Source: Metopolophium dirhodum
Taxonomy: Eukaryota > Arthropoda > Insecta > Hemiptera > Aphididae
Assembly (NCBI RefSeq): GCF_019925205.1
Contig: NC_083560.1
Location: 122,237,062-122,301,061 of the forward strand
Direction: 5' to 3'
Length of the DNA stretch: 64,000 bases
The first letter of the stretch is position 1, and the number at the start of each line of letters is the position of its first letter. Shown in pieces: positions 47,201 through 61,030 of this stretch. The translations under genes were made by a program, and so were the position numbers. The notes beneath the pieces are model-generated. The model did no database searches, was not told where the DNA came from, and worked only from the letters and a program-made list of their open reading frames with translations.

Positions 47201-50200
47201 TCTCCTTCTAAAATAGCACATTTTCAAAATTAATTTTTGAATAAATCAAAATAGTTATTTTTTAAATGTTTTTAAAAGCCAAAATTAGGTTAAGAAAAAA
47301 AAGGCTTAGGTTCTGATTTTATTTAAATTAAATATAACGCTATAGAAATTCAAAAACAGATTGCAATCGTCTTATTAAATTATTATTTGATTGTAATGCA
47401 GACTTTTTTCATACAATATCACTTTAAAATCTCTAACTTTCTTAATAGAGATTTGAGTACAATTAACGAAACATTCAAAATATCAAACAGAAACTTTGGA
47501 AAAAGTAATTAACTTTTGGGTACAAAAACTACAACTTTGTTTACCATATAATGGAGGGTATATCAAAATGTATACATCTATCAAAAATCAAAAATAATTA
47601 AGTTTATAAAATATGATGTTTAAAGGTAATTATTAATTTAAGTTTTTAATCATATTCAATTTGTATATATTATTATTTTCATTTTATAAAATCAAATTTA
47701 TGTCTGACAGCCATATTGTGCGTATAGGTACTTTTCTAGTCCAGGAGCTGTAATGCAAATCGCGGTTCTCTCCCCGGTCCTCGCGATAATAAGAAAAAAA
47801 GATTCTTTTCTAGGATTAAAATTAACTTGGGTACAGCGGATATCGGGTTCACTATTTAGAATGAATTATTATCATTAAATTATGGTTGGTAGACTACAGT
47901 TTTTAAAAATTGACTAGGTACATTTTAAATTGTGCTTAAATATAGACTAAGAAAAAGATATTTTTAGTGATTTTTTTTGAAAAAAATACATAACAATATT
48001 AAGTTTGATTTCAAAAAATGATTAGTTTTTGTATTTTGTTACATTGACGTAGGTAATCAATAATTTCAAATAAATCATAAATTTAACCAGTTGGTTAATT
48101 TATACTCAATTTAAATAATATTTTGTTTTTAACTGACTTGAATAAAATTTCTAATCTGAAAATTTTTTAAAAATAATTATACAAAGAATATTTTTTTGAA
48201 CTTTTAAAACGAGAATTTTTATAATCTAATTTTTGTTATAGTGAATTTTAGTTCTTCTACAACTACATTACTCTGAAAAAAACTGTATTAAAAATACATA
48301 AATATTGATTTGTTTCGGAGATCCATAGAGTGTTACGGGACTTTTCAGACATAGTTTATTAATTATTTAGTGCGCTATAAGGTCACACAATAGTTACCAA
48401 GTAATAAATGTTTATACATCGATCGATTTTTAATGGTAAATCACACTGTTAGTCTAACAGTTGGTTATCGTTAAGCCCATTGCCTATTTGTAGGTACTTA
48501 CATAATAATATATAGATTATATCAATTTATGTATAATAATTATTATTATATTTTAATAACGTATGACATTTTAGTAACAAAAATCGACAAAAAAATGAAA
48601 TACAATGTTCACACACAGACACGCAAACATATATAAATATGTTATTGCGGTGGCATAGCTGGGAATTATGTATGAGGATTCCCACTAAAAAACCCCCATT
48701 AACTTCACTTACACTTATTGTAAAATAAGTTGTTTTAGTATAACATTATAATATAGGCTTAAATAAACACGGTCAATGGGGCGAGGGTGCTATATGACTA
48801 TATGTGCTATATGTCCCCTTAGACTATGACTCAGTGTTGTCGCGATGTGCTTTATAATATTATATTATCATTAACTAATGAACGCCTACCAACAACAACA
48901 CAGGTGGGTTGCAATTTCTATAACGACGATAATAATATAATAGTGATACAAAAAATGTGTAAAGATCAATGTAGGTCGCGTCGTCGAAACAATTTTTTTA
49001 ATATAATAATACAACGTCTTGAAATAATATCAGCGAGCTCGGATCGGGTAACGTTATATTATTATTACGTCTTTGGCGTTATTATTATTTTTTTAATTCG
49101 TTGTTTCTCGTGAACTGTCGAAAACACAGTTCGTATTTTATAGTATTATGTATTACTATAGGTAAAAGTTTCGATATAGAGTTCTCTCATTAATGTAATT
49201 TTAAAGTGTATCGGATATTATTTTATATTTAAAAAAAAAATCCATGTAATCATAAACTTTACCGTCAAAACACCGTGTTTACGTCATACATAGCATAATA
49301 TAATAATAAGGTAAGTACCTACCTGATATTATGGTAAAATAATTATTATAATAATAATGATTGTTAGGTATTTTATTTTATTTTTTTCATAATAACCTAG
49401 TTATATTATTATTATATTTTCACATTATATTATTATATATTTCCTCGTTTATGGCAGAGGTCAACTCGTCTTAAACACGCCATCGTGTTACACGCTTTAC
49501 ACATATTATAATATGCCTGTACATACGAATTCGTACCTATTACGATTTTTCGTGTACAGTAGGTTTATATACCCTCAGACCGGGTTTAGCTTCAAAAAAA
49601 AAAACGGGTTCATGGGTAACTACCATTGCCTACACAATATATTATACTATTATAAATTAATAATTAATAATTAAATATTTTGTTCCCGTTGTTGTATGTT
49701 GTTGTTGTTGTTGTCTATTATTGTGTGCCGCCGCCGTATGAAGTATTACGACTATCTCGTTGTTTTTTTATAATGGTGGTGCCAACACGCGTACACTTTT
49801 CGATACTTCCAAGTACCAAGTCGTGATGGTCTAATCAGCACCATTCGATTAGTTCAACAATTAAGTACCAAAATAAGTTTACAGAGCCGTGTTGTTATTC
49901 AAGTGCGAGATTTCCTACATTTTTCTCTCTCTTAAAATTAACATCGTTATAATAGTTCACGTCCGGAAAAAAATCCAAAAAACCCACAGCATTTTTCTAA
50001 CAAGTCACCGCGGTGCAACATGGTCGAGCAAAAATCAAAATCATAATCACTTCGTACAGCGGAAAAACGTCGTCTCTTGAAATAAAAATATATCATACCA
50101 TAATACATTTTCAGAATATTTTTTTTCATACCAATGGGTTTGCGAAAAAAAATGTATTGCGGTGAAAAATCGATGTAATTAAATTTGAATACCAACCACA

Positions 50201-53200
50201 AAGGCACATAATATTATCGCGTAATAAGGTTTCTTTATACATTTATAATATATACATTATATTATACACTTGTAATTATATATAATATATTATATGTGTG
50301 TAAAGGTGAATATTTTATGCGTTGATATATTAAATTTCGTATCGAGAGCGTTAAATGTGAGTTAACATAATATATATATATTATTAATACCTACTTATAT
50401 ATTATATATATCGGTTTCCATGTAAATTTCAATCGATTTTCAATTTTATTATTAGAACATTCCTGTTGTGGCAGTTGCACAACCCCTAGAGTTTTCCCCA
50501 CAATAGATTTTTATATTAAATCTGCTCGATTTTGGTTTCCATAAAATGTATCAAAATATGATATACCAAGATGAGAAAAAAAAACTATTTTTAAAAAGTG
50601 TTCATCTTTTATTATCGTTATTTAAAAAAAAAAAATTTATAATAAATGCTTTTATTGACGATAATATAAATAACCAATATAAATCTGAATAATATTTTAT
50701 AAGTCGGTACAAAATTAATATAAAACTTGTGAAAACATGCTTTTTGTCGAATTTTTTAATATGCCAAATAAATAAATAAAATAAATTAATAATGTAGATT
50801 ATCAGAAAACATCAACAACAAGTTCCTACCTAACTGTCTTTATGTAGGTACCTACTTATTTTTTACGGACGAGCCATATCGTCTTACATGCTGTTTTTCG
50901 TCCATAGGTAAGTAACGATTCCATTTTAATTATATTTTATTGAAGTTCACAAGTAATACGCGTGTCAATCAAAATCATTCAACTTGAACAAAATAACGAT
51001 TTCAACAGTTTAAGAAAAATTTAAGGTGAGTGCTCGTATTTAAAAGTGATTTTAAAGTAATAATGTACCATAAGGGTAGGTTGTATAAACCTATTTAAAA
51101 TCATTGAATTTTTTGAGGTTAAAAAAAATATAAATATTTTTAACTTTGAATAGTATTATTATTCAAAACATTTCAAACCTTATAAGTGTTTAATTAGTTT
51201 ATTTCGTTTTTTTTATTAAAGGAAACTTTAAAATTAATCAATTGACCAAACTATAAAGTGATAAAATTGAAAGAATTTGTATTTAAAAGTAATTTTTAAG
51301 TGGATATTTATTATACATGATATTAATGATTTGTTTGAAACGTATGCAATACGTAAACAACAATTTTTTTATTGCAAAAAATTCATTACAAAACAATATT
51401 TTTGTTATTATTACGGTCTTATTTCTAAATTTTCTTTTTACTAATTTGAAAGACAACATGCATTTTAAAATATTATATTTCAAATAAAATACATATATTT
51501 TTGAGAATTTGTAGAAAAAAAGGAATTTTTTAAGATTAATTTTAGATTAATTTTAGAGTAGAAAGTAATTTTATTTTGGTACTTACTGCTACTTAATCGT
51601 AAATGTTTAAAGTTTTACGAGTGGAATAGTGAACAAACATTGTTCGTGGTACTTACCCATATTATTATATTACCTATGTAGATACTAATCTATTCTCAAT
51701 CACTTTGGACTTTAAACACTATTTGAATTTAAAATTGTACTCATAACAATTCTGCTTCGAAGGACCAAGTGGAATATAAAATTAAAAATTGTTTCTTTCA
51801 AAAAAGTAAAGTATAAAAAAAATGACGATAAAAAATATTTTATAAATATAATTTTTTTTAAAAACTGTTATTTCAATATTAATTTTAATTAATTTAAAAA
51901 AAATTGTTTCAAGAATATTAATACTTTTTAATTTAATGAATGTTTACTGTTAAAAGTAATAACTCAGTACTTACTTTATTCTAAAGAAATAATATTGTTA
52001 TTATTTAATGATTTGAAGCTAATGTATTTCCTGACATTTCAATATTAGTTTTAAGTACACGAGATTCAATTATTTTGAAAATCAAATACACGCATATCGT
52101 ATACACCAATAATTAATTTGATATTATCATTTTTCAGATATTTGTACTACAATATTCTAAGAAAAATAACATCAATATTTTTTAATTTTCTCGTTTAGTT
52201 CAAACTTCAAACACTATTTTCTAAGAACTGAAAAATATTTTATAAGCAAATTATATTTTGATTCTCTCTGTTTCGACTTATAGCATCTAACATGAATAAA
52301 CACTCTTAGGTCTTACAATTATTATTTTTGTTTATATCTGGACGCATTTTTTTGAAAAACTGGTGATTCCTATAATATATTTTATACTTTGGTATCGATA
52401 CTATTAAATGCAATGGACAATAATTTTATTGTATTTGAAAAGTTTAGAACTTAGTAGTTGTTTTTGAACATTTTCTATAAAAAAAAAATACATAATCTAT
52501 AATCTATAATATAACTATAATCTTGTGGCTCTTTGTAAATTCAAGTAACAGTTTTTATTTCAGATAATTTAAAATACAATCTGTTGAAGATAACATTTAC
52601 AATTGTTTATACAAAATATTTATTTATTTGTTTTGGCGTTTAACATACAATTTATTCGATCAATGCTCAATAGTTATACTAATTAATTACAGTCGTGTTA
52701 CAGCAGCTCTCTTTTTGTCTCAAAGAACAAAGAAATCATTAGCAGGAAAATCTTTAATATTATTTTCATAATATTTAATGTTATAAAATGTATGACTAAA
52801 AAAATACAATTGTCTCTCGTTTATTAAGTTTCCATTATAATCATCTGTAAACTACATTCTGAAATCAACTCATATTTATTTAATTATTTCACGAATTTAA
52901 TTATTTTTAATTACGTGTAAAATCGCGATAAAGATAAGAAGGAATTTAACCGTCAGCTAAAATTTAAGATGACGAGTGACTAAAATATAAATAATTTATG
53001 TATTTTCAACTTTGATAAACATCAATACACAAATAAATATTGTGATATAATAATCTTATATTTTATTTATAAAGAATAAAGATAATAATTCACTCTTATA
53101 TCACTTTTTATATCAAAAATTTATTATTTATATTCATAACTGTCTAGAAAATTAAAAACACGCAATAAGTTATCAAAATCTAAATTTAGCGTTTTTATAG

Positions 53201-54535
53201 ATTTTTTTTATTATTAGCTTTCAACCAACTAATTATAGCTCAACAATTCATTGAATATACATACAAAATAGAATATAGGTTATAAATATTAACTATAGTT
53301 ATAACTATAGATAGTAATAATATTAATGTGTAATAATGTATAATAGCTTTATACTCGTAGTTATAGTACTTGAATCATTTGATATTTCTAAGGTTCCAAC
53401 CGTGGTTTTTTCTATGCCTAAATACCTAGATCTGTTATATTAGTTCCACTCATCACTAGTTATATATTCAGAAATTATTATTCGTTTTTTCATTTGTTCA
53501 GCTAAATCATGTGTATATTTGGCTGACAGCACATACATCTAGCGTCCACAAAAAAGGTAAACGAAATGCGTTGTAAAAATTCAATAGAAAGTTGTCCATA
53601 GCGTATAATACAAATTATTGACATCAAATATCAATAATCGTGCTGTAACAAATATCAATAATCGTAGGATATGGACGTCATTATTTCGGGCGCTATTTGA
53701 TTGAGTCCCATTTTAACCTTTTGTACCTTTCCAATGTTTCGATTACGTCTCGCCAGGTATACATATTACAAATATTAAATGGGTACGTTATTTGTAATAT
53801 TACACTCTGCAGGTAAACATATTCAGCCCGTGTGGCATGCAGATATATTTAAACACAAATTGTTTTTGATTTGAAGAGATTACAGAAATTTAATATGATG
53901 ACCAGTAGTCTTATCAATTAATTAATATTATTGCAATCATGAATCAATTTAATTTATGACTGGTATACAACCCATTTATAGCTGATATTTAATTCGAAAC
54001 GCTCGATTACCAGATATACTTTAGCTTTAGTGAGTCGAACAATTGCAAAGTGAAAAAATAAACACATTTCCGTCATAATTAATTTTAAATATCATTCCAA
54101 TAAGATGTTGACTAACGGACCACAATATTGAGCTTAGGCAATGCACTGTGTAATAAGAAATTTAAGTGTTATTTGAAAACAATATTAGATCAGAGTTTTA
54201 TACAAAATAAAATTGTTTTAGCTAATCATTGTCATAAAAATAATTCTTCTAAATGATTTAAGAGACAAAATGTTTGCAACAACCGAATAGATTGCTAGAT
54301 TGAAGATAATTACTACAAGACCTTCAACATTAATTTATATATCTAGTCAAATAAACAGAGATGGTAAGCATGCAACGTTTTAATTTTCAATTATAATATA
54401 CCTAATCAATTCATAATTTAGTATAAAATAAAATAAATAAATTATAATTTTCAAAATAGAATTTGAATTTAAAGATTGACAACTCTTGAGTTATTTTTAA
54501 GTAATCGATAATATTTTTACGTCTATTGATGTTTC
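47201..54535. other. Long AT-rich stretch without supported genes
   Basis: Very AT-rich with only low-complexity open frames. A GTT-rich run (GTTGTTGTTGTTGTTGTC) is at about 49697-49715 beside a GCCGCCGCC string. From about 50300 to 54500 I see no gene, large repeat or promoter-like patch. Confidence 0.4.
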
Positions 54536-54670
54536 ATGTTCACGCAAAGGAATTATGCAGCTAGAAGAAATATATTACCAGCTCTTCAAAAATACAACTT
54601 AGAAGTATATCCAGCTGAACCAATTTTACTAATTAATGATAGAGTAAATAATATACGAATATTCTCATGA
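54536..54670 (+). CDS. Candidate short ORF with protein-like composition
   Basis: A 44-codon ATG frame reads MFTQRNYAARRNILPALQK, then YNLEVYPAEPILLIND and RVNNIRIFS before a TGA. It stands out from the surrounding AT-rich frames by its use of A, R, Q, E and P. A donor-like AGA/GTAAAT inside it could make it an exon fragment. It may also be a relic of a mobile element or retrocopy. No family is recognised. Confidence 0.25.
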   Translation: MFTQRNYAARRNILPALQKYNLEVYPAEPILLINDRVNNIRIFS

Positions 54671-55489
54671 ACCTACTGGCTACTAGTAAATTAATTCATT
54701 GGACTTAGTTAAAGAGATATGCGTAGGTATATGGTACATTCTGGTATAGTGAAATTTTATTTATTCAGAGTATTGCTTCTACACAATCATTAATTTACAT
54801 ATACTTTAAAATAGCATCAAACATAGGACAGATATAGGTGCCTATACACGAACTCAAAATAAACTATTTTAAAAAATAAATAGATATACAAATCGATAAA
54901 CAAATTAAATATTTGAAAAAAAAATGTTATCCTATTTAAAATATATTTCATTTAAACCCTATTAATTGTATGTATTTTTTCAGTCATAAAATATTTGAAT
55001 GATTGCAGAGCATAATATATAATAGTATAATAATATATTAATATGTAAGATCTTTGGCTTAGTTAATTAATTTAATCCATCCTCTTGTGAATTCCTACAG
55101 ATTACAGACTTTATTTATTACGATAACGACTGTACTAATGTCCCTAAACAGTACAAAACGAGGCAAAATATTTTGGAAATGTTATCATGTATAGGAATTG
55201 ATAAAACAAATATATGGTGTAAATTGCAAGTGTATTCGTTTTTTAATTACAACGAAATGAGAAACCGAATGAATCCAATCATGTAAAAATTTGAACTTCA
55301 AACTTTCATAAAGATCTAATTAGTCTTCCCTGTAGATATCTTTTTTTTTCATAAAAGTAGAGAAACTTATGATTTATCTTGTATTTGGTTTTCAAATCTT
55401 AGATTTAAAAACTAAAATTTTTATGAATTTATAATTGAAAATATTCGTAATCTTTACGTATTTTGTCAAAATTTGAACTTTAAATGCTT
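54671..55489. other. AT-rich non-coding stretch
   Basis: No supported gene or repeat was found here. Confidence 0.4.
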
Positions 55490-55865
55490 ATAAAAAAAAA
55501 CCTGTGACTATGTATTTTTAATACTTTTCAAGTCACAATATATTAGGAACCTTGTATTACATTTTAAAGCTTTTTGACCAAACAAATAAAATTTTATTGA
55601 CATTTATAGAAAAAAAAAAACTAACAAAATTGGAAATTGTAAATGTCCGTAAACAATTTGAATAAATCAAAATATTTTTTCTGTATTGAAAATGCTAATA
55701 TAAAAATCCAGTGAAAATTGCATGTATCTACAGTCGTTTGTTATAGAGTCGCATTAAAAACCAAAATTGATTGTCGCAAAAACCTATTTTGCATAAAAAT
55801 TCCCATTTTTCCTTAATTTGTATTTAGTTTTTCCTTGCGCTTTTGAAAACTATTGGGAATTTTAA
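55490..55865 (+). mobile_element. GTAAGTGG-family dispersed repeat, internal piece
   Basis: It matches the interior of the copy at 17733, from AAAAACCTGTGACTATGTATT through ACAAATAAAATTTTATTGAC and TTCCCATTTTTCCTTAATTT to GCGCTTTTGAAAACTATTGG. It is noticeably diverged and lacks the left terminus. Confidence 0.6.
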
Positions 55866-56540
55866 TAAATATGTATACATTTTGTGTCCAATCATATACG
55901 TTTACGAGTGAATTGTTGATGACCTAATTGTGCATGAAAATATAATGTAACGCAGACATAAACAAATATATTAGTATCGTTCAAAAAAAAAAAAAAACAA
56001 CAATAACAGCCACTTTAAGGAAAAATGATTATGTTGAACGCAATTGTAAGGATTTTGTTTACCGAATATTTCTCAAGATAAAAATATAAAAATAATAATT
56101 ATTGTGTAAGTTCACAATAACTTTAACCGTTTCTTATGAAAGTATATGTCCATTGTCCATAACTAAAACTGAAATACAAACCAACGTTCTATTTGAATTT
56201 TTAAGTAATTATTTATAAAACGTATTACAGTGCGTCAGTGCTAAATACAATAGTACACAAACTGTTAGCAAAAAAAAGTGTACAAATTAGTTTCACCACA
56301 ATATTTTTTTAATAAAACCCGTATTACTTGAAAAATTGTTAAATAAATAGGTGTTTTCTTAAATACATAATGAATGGAGGTATTCCTCTTCGGTTATACA
56401 CTAAAATAAAAATATAGCCAAGCGTATTTAGTATCGTTGTATAATATGTACCTTACTACTTATAATAACTATCGCAACTGAGCAATAATTATTATAACTC
56501 AACTCCAGTTTAGTCGTTGGTCACAGGTTAATGTCAAAAT
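55866..56540. other. AT-rich non-coding stretch
   Basis: Open frames are short and low-complexity; nothing else was found. Confidence 0.4.
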
Positions 56541-56544
56541 ACGA

Positions 56545-56625
56545 TGGTCCGCTTGGTTAGTGGTTACAGATGCAAGGCGTAGATTTATTAAAAATGAAAA
56601 CGGGTTGTTTCATTCCGCGTGAGTA
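56545..56625 (+). repeat. Possible tRNA-derived SINE head
   Basis: CTTGGTTAGTGGTTACAGAT recalls a polymerase III A box in a D-arm context. About 50 bp further, GGGTTGTTTCATTCCGCG recalls a degraded B box (GGTTCGANTCC). Spacing is compatible, but the acceptor stems do not pair convincingly, so this is not a functional tRNA gene. No tail or target duplication was found. Confidence 0.3.
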
Positions 56626-58559
56626 CTGATTTGAGTCTATACCTGATCTGTAGCACCTATTTGTTACCTGAACAAGTTATCACAACAACTAACTTAATAT
56701 TTGTTTCGGCATCAACTATTAGCTTACAATATTATTAAACAGTTTGACTTCGATTATTGAGATAATATTGAGTGATATTTGTATTAGGTTTACATTATAT
56801 TAAGTTGAACAACTCAATTAATATTATTATAATGTTTGTAGTATTGTAAAAAAAGAAAAAACACACCTGTAATTTGTAAATTGTCTATACGCACAGAATA
56901 TGATTGAATGAAGAGACAAATTTTTTTTTAAGAAATGTGTTACGGTTTTTTTTATTTAAATGTCAACATTAACTTCTGCGATGAATGACAAAAAAAAAAC
57001 AATCGTGAACTCCCGGTTAATTTATACAGTAGTAATTCCGGCTATAAAACATTAATTGACAAATCTAATTATTAGCGTTTATAAGTATTTAATTTGATCT
57101 GACTACGTAGTATAAAGAATAGTATTTTCATACAGCTGCCGCATAATACTTTAAACTTTGCTGTTCAAAGTACATAATATTATATTAAAATCTAAAGACC
57201 GGATTCTCGTGCAATTGCAGCTTTTAATTTCATATAGGTACCAAATCATATAAAAACACAAGTAATAAAACTGAGCAAATTAAGTAGATTAATTTAAACA
57301 ACAATTTATTTTGCACAGAATTTCACGTTTTAGACATTTTACACAAACAATTTTAAATATTGTGTTTCATAAAAAATCATATTTTCGTATTAATACCAAG
57401 TATTATATTTTGTATAGTTTGTGCTTTATTTTTATCTACTTACTTAAAATTTAATAACATAATAGAATAACAAAGATGTGTAAACCATAATATACGCATG
57501 ACCAATAAACGGGTAGCTATTACCTAATAGACTACACCACAACAGTCTAACCACCTCCCACCATGGCTCACAGCTATAGACAAAAGAATTTTTTCCTTCA
57601 CTGAAATTAACTTAGAAAGGTACATGATAGTACATAAAAATGTTGTAAATTAGATTATATTTTATATTATACTCTATGCCTATAGTAGGTATATACAAAA
57701 ATATTATAATAGCAAATAAAAAGTAATGAAAAAATAATTTTCAGTAGGTGACTGCACTGAAAAAAAATGGCCATCGTCTTCCAATTATTTCCACTGCATC
57801 AAATAATCTATTCACGTTATTGCTCATATCTTCATTTTAATCTTAAAATATTCTATGGTACTATAGGAGGTTTTAAAGTTATGAAGTTATAGGTACCAGC
57901 TATATATTTTGTTTGATTGCTACTGATTACTGAATAGTTTTGACTTCATTAGCTTATTCATAATATTCATCAACATAATAAAATGATGGTTCGACAAAGA
58001 ACATTACTGAATGCGCGAATCATCAATTATTTTCTCCGATTCACTAAATTTAAACAATAATTGTATAATTTTGTACTTAATTGTAAAATTAATTAATTAA
58101 TTACACCATACAATTTCTGATGCTAATTGTAACGAGAAACAGGAGTCCAATTTATCTCAGTAAATACAATTTCATTTTTTTGTTGACCCTGTAACGAACA
58201 CTAAAACTACTGAGTACATACCTACCATCATTATTCTACGTAGATGCTTTATATAGCTATTATGCTATTTATTATTATATTAGCATAATATTATATAATA
58301 TTATTTGCATGCTTACTGGACATGCATTATAATCTGCACGTACTTGTACACACTCATAATACTAAAATGAAATTTATTTAAGGGAAAAATAAAAATAAAT
58401 CTTAAATTTAAAAAAAAAAGTTTTAGTATAGGAACCTATATAGTTATATACTTAGAGTGAAAGAACACTTTTAAAAGTATGTTTATTGTATGCAACAAAG
58501 ATAAGCCGTTAAAAATACAATGTATAAGTTGCTTTATAGTTAGGCACATCTCCATACAA
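56626..58559. other. AT-rich non-coding stretch
   Basis: Nothing in this stretch stands out as a gene, repeat or promoter-like patch. Confidence 0.4.
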
Positions 58560-59490
58560 CAATTTAAATACAACAACTACATAATCTCATAAAGTCATAA
58601 TTCATAAGTTATAAAATCATAAGCATATTATCTTATAACACTATAATTCGTTTTAAATCCCAAATAAAATATGAATGCTGTTTTATACTTATTATTTAGT
58701 ATTTGTATTACTTATTATCATTTGATAATTATTTAAAATTATAATATTATATTTATTAAATTATAGAAATGGTCTCCAATGTGTTGTCAATTATAATTAA
58801 TATCGACAGTTATAGTTGAACGATAAGTTTATAAATACTCGGACTGAAATGCACGGGATTGGTAAATTGGGTCCCATATGACCTTATCTCGATAAATTGA
58901 GTCCCGGAAAAAAAAGGTAGTAGGTAAGTTGAGTTCCGGAAAAAAATATATAAATTAAAATATATGTGGTTTTTATAATATTATGTTCTAAATAAATAAT
59001 ATATGGTATAAATGATTAAAAAATTGGGTACCGGGAATAAATGTTAATATGCTAAATAAGAATACTTGTATATACACACATTAACATCATGCGTAGAATT
59101 AATTGGTGTCCAGGCGGTGTACCACTGTATGCAATATGACGTATTATTGTAACATAATTATTCAAAAGTAAATTACATAAGTATGAAATATTTAAGTTTT
59201 AAGTTTTTAATATTTTAGACCTAATTGTGCCAATGATTTATAGCCGGGACCCAACTTACCTATTACCTTTTTATACCCGGGACTCAACTTACCACTTTCA
59301 AAACGAACCCAAATTATCGCGAACCCAATTTACCTAGCTCCGAAATGCATCTATACAAATTACAAACATTAACGCTATCAATGATAACTGTTACAGTTGT
59401 CAGTTACCTATAACAATTAAGAAGGTTATTCGTGAACTATGGCTAATAAGATTGATAAATCATTCATTATTAATGTGTGATAATAATGTG
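58560..59490 (+). repeat. Dispersed AT-rich repeat interrupted by a transposon
   Basis: The left part (AATCTCATAAAGTCATAATTC and ATAAGTTATAAAATCATAAG) matches 35175-35225. The right part (GTTATTCGTGAACTATGGC with GATAAATCATTCATTATTAATG) matches 35485-35530. The element at 58854-59341 sits between them, which explains the split. Confidence 0.5.
58846..59349. mobile_element. hAT-like MITE with 8-bp target-site duplication
   Basis: GAAATGCA occurs as perfect direct repeats at 58846-58853 and 59342-59349 and brackets 488 bp whose ends are inverted. The left end starts CGGGATTGGTAAATTGGGTCC. The right end is its imperfect complement, GAACCCAATTTACCTAGCTCC. A GTAA(A/G)TTG(A/G)GTCCC motif is iterated three times at the left and at least four times, inverted, at the right. 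The 8-bp duplication is characteristic of hAT transposases, although some other superfamilies also make 8 bp. The interior is AT-rich and encodes nothing visible. Confidence 0.85.
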
Positions 59491-60467
59491 TAATCACTAA
59501 TCATATACATGCCTATAACAGCAGATATTTATCAGTAGATGGCCAAATTTAATTTTTTTTATTTCAATACATATTATGTAGACTGTAGGTACATAATATA
59601 CATTATTAATTATTGGACCTTTCACCTTATTGACTCATTCGGTTGATGGACTACTATAATACTATACTATATGGATACGTCATATACTCTAGTGGTCTAG
59701 TCCCAAAGTGAGTCCAATAACGGCGACACAAATTAACCATATTATTTAAGCTGTACTTTCTGGAGTTCACTGGTTACAGCTATATACATAGTGCCCCGAA
59801 AAATATTACATAATTATATATTTATAAATTATAACAAGTTCCCCAACCACATCACAACCTATAACCACTCAAATAAATATCGAGTTTTTAATTTTTAAAA
59901 ATGTATAAGTATGAGTACAAGATACATAATATAACATTTAGCGATTTTCGGGGCAGATTAAAATTAAACGTTGGAATCTTCAAAATATAAATGTTTCAAT
60001 ACATACCTACATTAATTTAAAATAAATTATAAAAATATATTATATTATTTAAATATATATAATTATATATTTTAATTGATTGACAAAAAATCATTATGTA
60101 GTAAATATAATATAGGAAATTCGCATATACGTACTTACCTATAAAGTAACTTTTTTTTCATAGAACTATTTTCAGTTAAAATGGTAGAGGTAAAAAACAA
60201 GAGCCTACTGCATTTGCCTACATAAACTAATAATTGAAGTATAAAACGTTACTTATATTATTTTTCATTAACAGTTGACACTGTGTTGCTGTTTATTATT
60301 ACATGTATATACACTATACCAGTGCTCTAATGTTCTATTCTTTGTTCAACTCAATATGATAAATTATGGTTGTTTGGATGTGAAAATGATTGTTTGCATG
60401 TTGATGTAAGTTCGTCTTTTAAATATAATTTAGGTAAATTTTAAGTAAAATCAGTAAGAAACATATA
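59491..60467. other. AT-rich non-coding stretch
   Basis: I see no gene, element boundary or simple repeat here. Confidence 0.4.
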
Positions 60468-60737
60468 TTTATACTTTATATTATGTTTCCATAGATGTAT
60501 GAAAAATGAATACATATAAGTTATATTTTTATACGAATGTAGGTATAGTCTTATTTTCCTTTAGAGATCTGTATTAATTTGGCTTAATTAATATCATAAT
60601 TTTTTATACTTTATATTATGTTTCCATAGATGTATGAAAAATGAATACATATAAGTTATATTTTTATACGAATGTAGGTATAGTCTTATTTTCCTTTAGA
60701 GATCTGTATTAATTTGGCTTAATTAATATCATAATTT
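60468..60737. repeat. Perfect two-copy tandem duplication, 135-bp unit
   Basis: The segment beginning TTTATACTTTATATTATG and including ACGAATGTAGGTATAGTC and AGAGATCTGTATTAATTTGG is present twice head to tail (60468-60602, 60603-60737) with no difference that I can see. This indicates a very recent duplication, or an assembly artefact. Confidence 0.9.
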
Positions 60738-61030
60738 TTTTTTAAGTATTCATATACATCTGTGATAAAATATAAATGAATTTATAGTTAATATATTATA
60801 AATAATCGTTTAGGCACAAGAAAAAAAATTGTTAACTCATCTATATCTAACTGACAGATAATATTAAACTAATATGTCAATCCAATTTCCAAATACTGAT
60901 TAAAAGAAAAACATTTGTATTTTTCAGTAGAATCAAACATTTTAAATTTTAATGTGGTGCACCTATATAATATATAAACTTTACTCGAATAGTAACTAAT
61001 TAGTTACTTAAGTAAGTAAATAACGTATTT

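Noticed and set aside
48826..49113. 95-codon plus-strand frame
   Set aside because: It is rich in residues produced by ATA/TTA repeats, with no splice sites and no family motif.
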